NCBI GenBank assembly: GCA_030445875.1
Contig: JASUSX010000112.1
Location: forward strand, 1 to 7,270
DNA length: 7,270 nucleotides
From: Clostridia bacterium
Lineage (GTDB): Bacteria > Bacillota > DSM-521 > Neomoorellales > Neomoorellaceae
Direction: 5' to 3'
Positions 1 to 6,497 of this stretch are shown piece after piece. How positions within the stretch are numbered: position 1 is the stretch's first letter; every line of letters starts with the position of its first letter. Below the pieces are notes generated by a model, which searched no databases, had not been told where the DNA came from, and saw only the letters and a list, made by a program, of their open reading frames with translations. A program made the position numbers and the translations under genes.

Positions 1-9
1 TGCTATTAT

Positions 10-51
10 TGGCCGGGAAGGAATGATGACCTGTTGTTAACTCCCCGGCTA
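10..51. repeat. Inverted repeat / hairpin, about 10 bp stem
   Basis: Positions 10-20 pair with 41-51. The pairs are T10-A51, a G-T wobble at 11/50, six GC pairs (12-17 with 44-49), one A-C mismatch (18/43) and two more pairs, around a 20-base loop. No T-run follows on either strand, so it is not a typical intrinsic terminator. The 8-base word GCTATTAT occurs at 2-9 and again at 48-55, on either side of most of the hairpin. The function is unknown. It may be the end of an upstream transcript or part of a leader. Confidence 0.4.
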
Positions 52-64
52 TTATGTGTATAAA
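34..64 (+). promoter_or_regulatory. Weak promoter candidate for the PLD-SNF2 gene
   Basis: TTGTTA at 34-39 (4 of 6 to TTGACA) and TATAAA at 59-64 (5 of 6 to TATAAT) are separated by 19 bases, which is longer than the preferred 17. If used, transcription would start near 71 and leave a leader of about 230 bases containing the hairpins at 134-158 and 191-207. A second, weaker pair lies at 199-204 (TTGCCG) and 221-226 (TAGAAG), with a 16-base spacer. Neither is compelling. Confidence 0.22.
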
Positions 65-133
65 AGATTCTACTGCCACCTGGATGTCATTGGCGCTCCT
101 ATGCTCAGATTGGGACTGATTTCCGGGTCCTGA

Positions 134-158
134 GGAGATATTTTTCTCCATTAGGAGA
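134..158 (+). repeat. Overlapping, mutually exclusive small hairpins
   Basis: GGAGA at 134-138 and again at 154-158 flank a single TCTCC at 145-149. The middle segment can pair with the left copy (loop of 6) or with the right copy (loop of 4), but not with both. The stems are only 5 bp. The arrangement resembles a tiny switch, but it could equally be chance in a purine-rich leader. GGAGA also resembles a ribosome binding site, but no start codon follows at a useful distance with an open frame. Confidence 0.3.
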
Positions 159-190
159 CTAGCTAAGGGGTTTTAGGGCTATGATTGCGG

Positions 191-207
191 TACCGGCATT
201 GCCGGTA
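191..207. promoter_or_regulatory. 17-bp palindrome, possible operator
   Basis: TACCGGCA at 191-198 and TGCCGGTA at 200-207 are perfect inverted copies around one central base. Such tight symmetry, with too short a loop to fold well as RNA, fits a site for a dimeric DNA-binding protein better than a terminator. No T-run follows. It lies about 93 bases before the start codon at 300 and overlaps the weak promoter candidate TTGCCG (199-204), a position where a repressor could act. The regulator is unknown. Confidence 0.4.
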
Positions 208-287
208 GCTTTCAGCTGGCTAGAAGACTCACTAAGTGGATTACACCGGAATCAAAGATCCGCTACTTCAATAAGTATCGTTACCAT

Positions 288-293
288 GAGGGG
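288..293 (+). promoter_or_regulatory. Ribosome binding site of the PLD-SNF2 gene
   Basis: GAGGGG lies 6 bases before the ATG at 300 and fixes that start. The ATG at 286 that overlaps this site reads only three codons before TAA and is not considered real. Confidence 0.7.
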
Positions 294-299
294 ATAAAT

Positions 300-3200
300 A
301 TGCCGGAACAGGAAGATACTTTCCCGGATGGTAAAGGCTTGCGGTCCCGTCCCTGGCTCCTTTCCTACCGGACCTCATCAACGATAATTGAAGGCCGTCC
401 CGTCGACATGCTCCATGATTTCTATCTGCCCGCCCTGCAACTAGCGGTACGCTATGACCGGGTGGCCGGTTATTTTCGCTCGTCCTCCCTGGCCGCCGCT
501 TCGCAGGGTTTCTCCGCCTTTGTCGGCCGCCAGGGGCAGATGCGCCTTATCGTCGGCGCCGACCTGGATCCCGCTGATGTGCGGGCTATCCTGGCCGGAG
601 ACCGGGAGCGGCTGGCGGCCAGGCTGAACGGGGAACTGGAGCGGCCGGAATCCTGGCCGGAGGAGGTGCAGAACGGCATCACCCTCCTGGCCTGGATGGT
701 AGCCCGGGGTTATCTTGAGGTACGCGTAGCCTTCCGGGTGCACGGTGAAACGGGGGAACCCCTGACCTTTAACGCCGTGGATGATGGTTATGTTCACGAG
801 AAGTGGTTCCTCCTTGAAGATGAGTTCGGCCAGCGCTTGTATGGAGCCGGCACCCTTAACGAATCGCGGACCGCCCTGATCTTAAACGCTGAGAATATTG
901 ACGTCCACTGCGACTGGTGGGGGGAAATGGACCGCCGCCGGGTGGAGGGAGCCGCGGCGGCCTTTACAAACCTCTGGCTGGGACGAGTACGCCACCTGCC
1001 GGTACTTACCCTGCCGGAAGCAGTACAGCGCCGCCTGGTGCAGCTGGCGACAGGCAGGGACCGGCCGGTGGAGGTGGACGGTACCGGGGCCGTTTTTAAG
1101 ACAATCCCGCCACCATCGGCCGGGGAACGGCTGCGGTTCGCCGTTCTGCGTGACGCTCCCCACATGCCCGGGGGCCGTTTCGTAGGTATGGAAACAGCGC
1201 CGGTGGCACCCTGGCCGCATCAGGCCATGGTCGTCCGCCGCCTGGTGGCGACCTGGCCCTATTCCTACCTTTTATGTGATGAAGTGGGATTGGGCAAGAC
1301 CATTGAAGCCGGCCTGGCCTTTCGTTCCCTGTATCTTGCCGGCCTGGCAAAACGCATCCTCATCGCCGCTCCGGCCAGTTTAACCCGCCAGTGGCAGCGC
1401 CAGATGGCGACCAAGTTATTGCTATCCTTCGGCCTGGCGCGGACTACCCCGGAAATCGCCCATGAATATATCTTTCCCAGGGAAGAAATCCGCGCAGCGG
1501 CCTCCATTTACGATCCGGATCTGGTTATCATCTCCACCGGCCTCCTAGCCCGTCGCGAGCGGGCTGAGGGCCTGAAGCGGGCAGTACCCCTGGCCATCGC
1601 CCTGGTAGACGAGGCCCACGCCGCCCGGCGGCGTAATCCCGCCGCCGGTCTCACCGCCCACCCGGAGTACGGCCACCTCTACATTGCCATCCGCGATTAC
1701 CTGCGGCCGCAGGCGCGCAGCCTGTGGCTGGCTACGGCCACGCCCATGCAGATCAATCCGGTGGAGGTATGTGACCTGCTGGCCCTGACCAATCGCGCCG
1801 GCGCCTTCCAGTTCGACCCGAGCCTGACATGGCAGTACTATGAAATCTTGGGTAAGCTCGTCCGGGGGGAGGAACCGGGACCGCAGGAATGGGCTTTCCT
1901 CCGCCGCGCCGTCCAGGCCGTACCTAAGCAGGACCCTTTGCTCTGGCGCTATATCGAGGATTGTGTCATCGACGGCCGCATTCGCGCAGCGGTGCGCCAG
2001 TGGCTGGAGTACGACCGGGTTCCCCGGGGCCGCGACCGGGAATTGATGGGCCGCCTCTTCTTCTGTGCCGCGCCCCTGTCGCGGATAATGCTGCGCCATA
2101 CCCGGCGGTTGCTGGAGGTTTATCACGCTAAAGGACAGCTACAGCAGAATCTGGCCCGGCGCCATATCCTAGCGATGCCAACGATTAAATTCAACCCTCT
2201 GGAACGGCGTATCTATGAACAGCTGGAGAAGTACTGTAATGGGCTAAACAAGCAGATCCAGGGCCAAAGCGATCACCAAACCCGGCAGATGATGAGCTTC
2301 CTGCTGAGCTTCCTGCGCCTGCGCTTTGCCTCCAGTACTTATGCCCTGCGCGAGACCCTGCGGCGGCGTCTGACCCGGGTGGAAACCACCCTCTGGGACC
2401 AGCTGGTACCGGAGGCTGAGGCGGCGGCCGGGGAAGATTCCCTGTTAGCGGATACAGTCTTTGCCGGGGAAGAAGAAGGCGATCAGATCGCCGCGGTATC
2501 CCTCTTAAAGAACCGTAGTAAGGCTGACCTGGAGTGGGAGCGTCTACAACTGAAGGCTTTGCTCAACGATATGGCGGACCTCAGCGGGCCTTCATCGAAA
2601 ATGCAGGTCCTCCTGCAATACCTGGACCAGCGCCGGGATCGCCAAACTGGGCGCCTGCGGCAGACGGTTATCTTTACCCGTTTCTACGATACCCTCACGG
2701 ATATAGTGGGCCGCCTTCGCCAGGTTAACCCGGAGATGCGCCTCGGTACCTACTCGGGGCAGGGGGCCGCGTATTTTAACCCGGTTAAAAGGCAAATGCT
2801 CGCCGTCGACCGGGAAGAGGTCAAAGAAAGGTTCTTACGGGGTGAGATTGACGTCCTGGTTTGCACGGACGCTGCGGCGGAGGGTTTGAACCTCCAGACG
2901 GCCGACTGGCTGGTGAATTTTGATCTGGGCTGGAACCCCATGAAAATCGAACAACGCATCGGCCGTATCGACCGCATCGGGCAGAAACATCAGGATATTT
3001 ATGTGCTGAATCTATGTTATGTTGATAGTGCTGAGGAGATTGTGTATAACCAGCTCCTGAACCGCCTGGACCAGGCCAACATCATCGTCGGGCCCCAGCA
3101 GGTATCCTTGCTGCCGGTGGAGCCGGAGGAGTTCCAGCAATTAGCCGAGGGGATTATGACGCCGGATGAACTGGAGGCCCGCCTCCGGGAACGCCTGGAA

Positions 3201-4220
3201 CTACAGCGCCGGCAAAGGGAGAGTATGGAGATCAAGCCTGAAGAGCTCTACGAGATCTATAACCGCTGGGACCAGGCGGGCACGGATCAGCAGGCGCCGG
3301 TAACCCTGGCGGCTATCTGGGAAGCCCTGCAGGGATCCCGTTATCTACGCGACCTGGGATGTGCTACGGCAACAGCCGCTGGGAAACCGCTCTTCACCCT
3401 GTCCGGTATTGCAGGAATACCCGAGGGAGCCGTCCTGACCGTTTCCCGGGATCTCTATGAAGAAGGTATCGCCGACGGCGGTACCCGCGTCCATTTTGCC
3501 TCCTACGGCGACCCGTTCTTTGACGCCCTGCTGGCGCACCTGGGCCAGTTTGAACTACCTGGGTGTGTGCAGCGCCTTGCCGTTCCGGTTCCCGGCCTGG
3601 ATGGTGTGGAGGTGGTGGGCTACGCTGTGGCCTGCTGCGCTGCCGGCGGCGGGCGTGAAGTGCGCTTGATCCGCAACTGGCGGGACCTGGCGGGCCTGGA
3701 ACTGGCCGAGGAGGAAATCCTGGTTCCAGAGGAGGTCGCACCGTTGCGGGAGGAACTCGGCCGCCTGGCAGTGGCGGAGTTTCAGCCCTCTCGCGCTGTC
3801 GCTTTTATCGAGAAAGACAATATCCACGCCGCCCGGGCCCAGGAGATGCTTGACCTTTTAGCGATCCACAGCCTGCTGGCTGCCAGGGCGCCTTTTTTCG
3901 GAGAGGGGGCGCTTTTCAGGCCGGTTTTACGCGAGGTCGAGTCCCTGTTCGAGGATCGGGAACAGATTACGGTAGCCGACGTGCCTGCCGCTATCTTGAG
4001 GCCGGTAGCCGGGGAGTTGCTTTTTGACTGCCAGGTGCCGGCCGTCGGGGACAAATTCGCCCTCACCGTATCGCGGCCCCTGGCGCGGGCGGCCATCGAC
4101 GCTGCCAACCGGCTGGTGGATAGCATGAAAGTGCGCCGGGGCGACCTGCGCGCCGCTACGGTGCTGGCGCGCCTGCAGCGGGAAATCGAGATCAGGGGGA
4201 AACAGGTGCATTCTATCTAA
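300..4220 (+). CDS. PLD-like nuclease fused to SNF2-family helicase
   Basis: This 1306-residue cytoplasmic protein probably acts on DNA. Residues 1-225 form a PLD-like domain: a YDRVAGYF segment, then H166-x-K168 with E173/D174, then a GTLNES segment at 184-189. This is a single HKD-type half-site, so the nuclease may work as a dimer. Residues 300-500 are the first SNF2 lobe: PHQ at 306-308, Walker A GLGKT at 330-334 (K333), PASLTRQWQ at 358-366, DEAH at 437-440 and TATP at 479-482. After a spacer, the second lobe has IFTRF at 791-795, TDAAAEGLNLQ at 856-866 and QRIGRIDRIGQ at 885-895. All expected ATPase motifs are present. Residues 930-1306 are unassigned, with a charged helical stretch at about 945-1000. 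There are no membrane segments. The family is RapA-like in its motor; PLD and SNF2 partners (DrmC, DrmD) occur in DISARM defence. A defence role is inference. Codon use matches the neighbours. Confidence 0.9.
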   Translation: MPEQEDTFPDGKGLRSRPWLLSYRTSSTIIEGRPVDMLHDFYLPALQLAVRYDRVAGYFRSSSLAAASQGFSAFVGRQGQMRLIVGADLDPADVRAILAGDRERLAARLNGELERPESWPEEVQNGITLLAWMVARGYLEVRVAFRVHGETGEPLTFNAVDDGYVHEKWFLLEDEFGQRLYGAGTLNESRTALILNAENIDVHCDWWGEMDRRRVEGAAAAFTNLWLGRVRHLPVLTLPEAVQRRLVQLATGRDRPVEVDGTGAVFKTIPPPSAGERLRFAVLRDAPHMPGGRFVGMETAPVAPWPHQAMVVRRLVATWPYSYLLCDEVGLGKTIEAGLAFRSLYLAGLAKRILIAAPASLTRQWQRQMATKLLLSFGLARTTPEIAHEYIFPREEIRAAASIYDPDLVIISTGLLARRERAEGLKRAVPLAIALVDEAHAARRRNPAAGLTAHPEYGHLYIAIRDYLRPQARSLWLATATPMQINPVEVCDLLALTNRAGAFQFDPSLTWQYYEILGKLVRGEEPGPQEWAFLRRAVQAVPKQDPLLWRYIEDCVIDGRIRAAVRQWLEYDRVPRGRDRELMGRLFFCAAPLSRIMLRHTRRLLEVYHAKGQLQQNLARRHILAMPTIKFNPLERRIYEQLEKYCNGLNKQIQGQSDHQTRQMMSFLLSFLRLRFASSTYALRETLRRRLTRVETTLWDQLVPEAEAAAGEDSLLADTVFAGEEEGDQIAAVSLLKNRSKADLEWERLQLKALLNDMADLSGPSSKMQVLLQYLDQRRDRQTGRLRQTVIFTRFYDTLTDIVGRLRQVNPEMRLGTYSGQGAAYFNPVKRQMLAVDREEVKERFLRGEIDVLVCTDAAAEGLNLQTADWLVNFDLGWNPMKIEQRIGRIDRIGQKHQDIYVLNLCYVDSAEEIVYNQLLNRLDQANIIVGPQQVSLLPVEPEEFQQLAEGIMTPDELEARLRERLELQRRQRESMEIKPEELYEIYNRWDQAGTDQQAPVTLAAIWEALQGSRYLRDLGCATATAAGKPLFTLSGIAGIPEGAVLTVSRDLYEEGIADGGTRVHFASYGDPFFDALLAHLGQFELPGCVQRLAVPVPGLDGVEVVGYAVACCAAGGGREVRLIRNWRDLAGLELAEEEILVPEEVAPLREELGRLAVAEFQPSRAVAFIEKDNIHAARAQEMLDLLAIHSLLAARAPFFGEGALFRPVLREVESLFEDREQITVADVPAAILRPVAGELLFDCQVPAVGDKFALTVSRPLARAAIDAANRLVDSMKVRRGDLRAATVLARLQREIEIRGKQVHSI

Positions 4221-4466
4221 ATTGTTTCCTTGTTTAGTCCCCGGACAGTTGCCCTGATAAAAAGCTCATTCATTGGATCTATCAACAGGCTGGACTTCGC
4301 AATTAGTCTGCCATTACTGCAGAAAGGAGTTTTGACATCAGCGGGTTATAAGCAATAGGTACTCATAATGGGGTAGATGCGAAGGTTGAAACCGTGTTCT
4401 GGCCGGAGATTAGGCTGGATGGTAAAGTAGACGATGCTTAAACGTTTTCCAGTGGGGGGACGGCTT
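4221..4466 (+). other. Non-coding gap between PLD-SNF2 and glcD-like genes
   Basis: No gene was found here. A short interrupted stem is possible at 4288-4312 (GGC plus GACT pairing with AGTC plus GCC around an 8-base loop), with no T-run, so no clear terminator follows the helicase gene. A perfect TTGACA lies at 4332-4337, but no good -10 sits 16-18 bases later. TATAAG (4347-4352) is too close and CATAAT (4364-4369) too far. AAAGGAG at 4323-4329 has no usable start after it. A 17-codon frame from the ATG at 4377 is not supported by anything else. Confidence 0.6.
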
Positions 4467-5867
4467 GTGCCCGTTTTACCGGATAAACTGGTGCGGGAGC
4501 TGACCGGGATCATGGGCCGGGAGAGGGTGTTTACGGCCCGGGAAGACCGGCTGTGCTACTCCTACGACGGTACCTTCAGGCAGTACCTGCCGGATGTGGT
4601 CGTCAAACCGGGGCGGACGGAAGAGGTCGCCCGGGTGCTGGCCCTGGCTAACCGGGAGGGCATCCCGGTGCATCCCCGGGGGGCCGGGACCGGCCTGAGC
4701 GGGGGCTCCGTCCCTTATGGCGGCGGGATCGCCCTGGTTCTGACTGATATGAACGCCATTTATGAACTAAATCGGGAGGATATGCTGGCCCGGATGGGGC
4801 CGGGGTTAGTTACGGCCGAGTTGCACCGGGCGGTGGAGAAGGAGGGACTTTTCTACCCTCCGGACCCCGGTAGCGCCGAATCCTGCACCATGGGCGGCAA
4901 TGTCGCCGAGTGCGCCGGCGGGCCCCGGGCCTTGAAGTACGGCGTTACCAGGGACTACATTCTGGGGCTGGAGGTGGTCCTGGCTGACGGGAGGGTCATC
5001 CACACCGGTGGCCGGACGGTGAAAAACGTGACTGCTTATGACCTCACCCGCCTTTTTACTGGTTCCGAGGGTACCCTGGGGGTCATCACCGCCATCACCG
5101 TTCGCCTGATCCCCCGGCCGCGGGCAGTGTGCACTATGTTGGCTACTTTCAGGGATTTAGAGACAACGGGCGCGGCCATCAACGCCATCATGGGCGCCGG
5201 GGTAGTGCCCCGCACACTGGAGATCATGGACCAGCTGGCTATCAAAGTGGTGGAGAAGTTCAGTCCCTGCGGGCTGCCCCAGGATGCCGCCGCCGTCCTG
5301 CTGATTGAGACCGACGGGGACCTGGAGGCGGCGCAAAGGGAGGCTGGGGTGGTTGAGGCGGTTTTAAAGAAGGCTGGTGCGGCGGGAATCAAAATGGCCG
5401 CCAATCCTGCAGAGGCGGCGGAGCTGTGGCGGGCGCGGAAGGCGGTATCGCCGGCGGTGGGCCGGATCAAGCCCACCAAGATATCGGAAGACGCCACCGT
5501 ACCCAGGAGCAAGGTGCCGGCTATGATTACCCGGCTGGGGCAGATCCGGGAGCAGTATCACCTGGACCTGGTCATCTTCGGCCACGCCGGCGACGGCAAC
5601 CTGCACCCCAATATCCTCTGCAACCGCAAAGACGCTGACGAGATGCAGCGGGTGGAAAAAGCCATCGCCGCCATCTTCCAGGCCGCTCTGGAGCTGGGGG
5701 GAACCCTTTCGGGCGAACACGGCATCGGCCTGCTAAAAGCCCCTTTTTTAAGGGCCGAGCTGGGCGACGACGGCCTGGCAGTTGTGGAGAGTATAAAAAG
5801 AACCCTGGACCCCGGCAACATCCTCAATCCGGGCAAGGTATTTCCCAGCGCCGCCGGGGGCAAATGA
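4467..5867 (+). CDS. glcD: FAD-linked oxidase, GlcD / D-lactate dehydrogenase type
   Basis: This flavoprotein oxidises a 2-hydroxy acid such as glycolate or D-lactate to the 2-oxo acid. Numbered from GTG 4467 it has 466 residues, normal for the family. Residues 42-220 are the FAD-binding fold: PRGAGTGLSGG at 70-80, PPDPGS at 131-136, GNVAECAGG at 144-152 and TGSEGTLGVIT at 198-208. The C-terminal oxidase domain carries HAGDGNLHPN at 373-382 and GEHGIG at 416-421. Its two histidines and the glutamate correspond to the metal and substrate site known from D-2-hydroxyglutarate dehydrogenase. The end has NILNPGKV. I prefer GTG 4467 because a G-rich site (4454-4459) lies about 6-7 bases before it and the protein then begins as relatives do. 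ATG 4434 adds 11 residues but has no good binding site. No GlcF-type iron-sulfur or EtfAB partner gene is next to it, so the electron acceptor and exact substrate are unknown. Confidence 0.9.
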   Translation: MPVLPDKLVRELTGIMGRERVFTAREDRLCYSYDGTFRQYLPDVVVKPGRTEEVARVLALANREGIPVHPRGAGTGLSGGSVPYGGGIALVLTDMNAIYELNREDMLARMGPGLVTAELHRAVEKEGLFYPPDPGSAESCTMGGNVAECAGGPRALKYGVTRDYILGLEVVLADGRVIHTGGRTVKNVTAYDLTRLFTGSEGTLGVITAITVRLIPRPRAVCTMLATFRDLETTGAAINAIMGAGVVPRTLEIMDQLAIKVVEKFSPCGLPQDAAAVLLIETDGDLEAAQREAGVVEAVLKKAGAAGIKMAANPAEAAELWRARKAVSPAVGRIKPTKISEDATVPRSKVPAMITRLGQIREQYHLDLVIFGHAGDGNLHPNILCNRKDADEMQRVEKAIAAIFQAALELGGTLSGEHGIGLLKAPFLRAELGDDGLAVVESIKRTLDPGNILNPGKVFPSAAGGK

Positions 5868-5898
5868 CATATGGCGACGGCGCAGCCCTGGCTTTTTT
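5853..5898 (+). terminator. Probable intrinsic terminator after glcD
   Basis: GCCGGGG (5853-5859) pairs with CCCTGGC (5886-5892), with one G-T wobble, and TTTTTT follows directly at 5893-5898. The loop is long (26 bases) and contains the glcD stop codon. A competing stem uses GCGCCG at 5849-5854 and CGGCGC at 5878-5883. The run of six T after a GC-rich arm is the main support. Confidence 0.45.
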
Positions 5899-5914
5899 AT
5901 CTTAGGCGGACTTA

Positions 5915-5923
5915 TGATATAAT
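5915..5923 (+). promoter_or_regulatory. Extended -10 promoter of the flavin reductase gene
   Basis: TGATATAAT is a perfect extended -10 (TGn plus TATAAT at 5918-5923). The -35 region about 17 bases upstream (5895-5900, TTTTAT) is poor and overlaps the terminator T-run, which is tolerable for an extended -10 promoter. Transcription should begin near 5930, giving a leader of about 26 bases. This makes the gene at 5956 a separate transcription unit from glcD. Confidence 0.6.
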
Positions 5924-5940
5924 AAGGCTGATTAATATGG

Positions 5941-5946
5941 AAGGGG
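5941..5946 (+). promoter_or_regulatory. Ribosome binding site deciding the start at 5956
   Basis: AAGGGG ends directly at an in-frame ATG at 5947, which leaves no spacing. The next in-frame ATG at 5956 is 9 bases away, a normal distance, so 5956 is the likely start. Confidence 0.6.
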
Positions 5947-5955
5947 ATGGTTGAG

Positions 5956-6444
5956 ATGAGTAATGCCGAAATATCCCGTGCCCTGGGCAAGATTGCCTGC
6001 CCCTGCGGCCTGGTAGGGGTGAAGCAAGGGGAGCGACACGACCTGACCACTGTGGCCTGGTTCACCCAGGAATCCTCCAACCCGCCCCAGGTAATGGTGG
6101 CCCTGCACCCCCACCGTTACGTACTGGAACTGTTAGACGCCGCCGGGGAGTTTGTCCTGTCCATCCTGGCCGATGACCAGGAGCATATCGCCACCTACTG
6201 CGGTAGCCATTCAGGCCGGGACATGGATAAAATCAAGGAGCTGGACCTGGCTACCGTGCCGTCGACAGCGATCAGCACCCCCGGGGTGCGGGACGCCCTG
6301 GCCAACCTGGAGTGCAAGGTGAGCAACCGCTACCAGAGCGGCGATCATATCATCATCACTGGTCAGGTGGTGGCGGCCAAAGTTAACAGCGATAAAAAAC
6401 CTCTGCTGTACTACGAGCATAATATCGCCCACTGGGGCCAGTAA
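5956..6444 (+). CDS. Flavin reductase-like FMN-binding protein
   Basis: A 162-residue protein of the flavin reductase / flavoredoxin type (FMN-binding split barrel). It probably binds FMN and passes electrons between a reduced carrier or NAD(P)H and an acceptor in the cytoplasm. Family-like features, numbered from ATG 5956, are TTVAWFTQ at 31-38 followed by NPPQVMVAL at 42-50 (flavin-contacting strands), YCGSHSGRDMDK at 81-92 and a GDHIIITGQVV strand at 129-139. It is a single domain: there is no rubredoxin tail of the kind found in the Hrb protein of Moorella. A CPCG pair at 15-18 near the N-terminus is unusual and could be redox-active. It has its own promoter. The physiological partner is unknown, and placing it beside an FAD oxidase gives no proof of joint function. 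Confidence 0.8.
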   Translation: MSNAEISRALGKIACPCGLVGVKQGERHDLTTVAWFTQESSNPPQVMVALHPHRYVLELLDAAGEFVLSILADDQEHIATYCGSHSGRDMDKIKELDLATVPSTAISTPGVRDALANLECKVSNRYQSGDHIIITGQVVAAKVNSDKKPLLYYEHNIAHWGQ

Positions 6445-6471
6445 CCGGGATAGCCTCCAATAAGATGCCCG

Positions 6472-6497
6472 TTAAAGGGTGACCCGAAACCCCTTAA
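6472..6497. terminator. Weak hairpin between convergent genes
   Basis: Positions 6472-6480 pair with 6489-6497 (9 positions, one A-C mismatch) around an 8-base loop. The right arm overlaps the stop codon of the minus-strand gene (6494-6496). It lies where two convergent transcripts meet and could slow both, but neither strand has a T-run after it, so the terminator call is tentative. Confidence 0.3.

Larger units (their letters stand above)
1..299. other. Gene-free, structured region upstream of the PLD-SNF2 gene
   Basis: No reading frame here has a plausible start, ribosome binding site and length. The longest pieces are about 20-26 codons and look like nothing known. The stretch is visibly more AT-rich than the genes. 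It contains three separate inverted repeats (10-51, 134-158 and 191-207), a weak promoter candidate (34-64) and the ribosome binding site of the next gene. An upstream gene could end at or just before position 1, but I cannot identify a tail. Most likely this is the promoter and leader region of the large gene at 300. Confidence 0.6.

Noticed and set aside
286..297. Three-codon upstream frame (ATG to TAA) just before the helicase start
   Set aside because: Its ATG overlaps the helicase ribosome binding site and has no site of its own. It is probably chance.
1545..2126. 193-codon open frame on the minus strand inside the helicase gene
   Set aside because: It is a shadow of GC-rich codon bias opposite a clear SNF2 coding sequence, and its product has no recognisable motif.
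4377..4430. 17-codon frame ahead of glcD as a leader peptide
   Set aside because: The G-run before it is too close (3 bases), there is no attenuator-like hairpin after it and no run of regulatory codons.
4221..4433. T-box or other riboswitch before glcD
   Set aside because: No T-box consensus or known riboswitch core was recognised, and only a weak interrupted stem (4288-4312) is present.
5036..5512. 158-codon minus-strand frame inside glcD
   Set aside because: It lies antisense to conserved FAD oxidase coding sequence, and its Ser/Arg/Ala-rich product is typical of a shadow frame.
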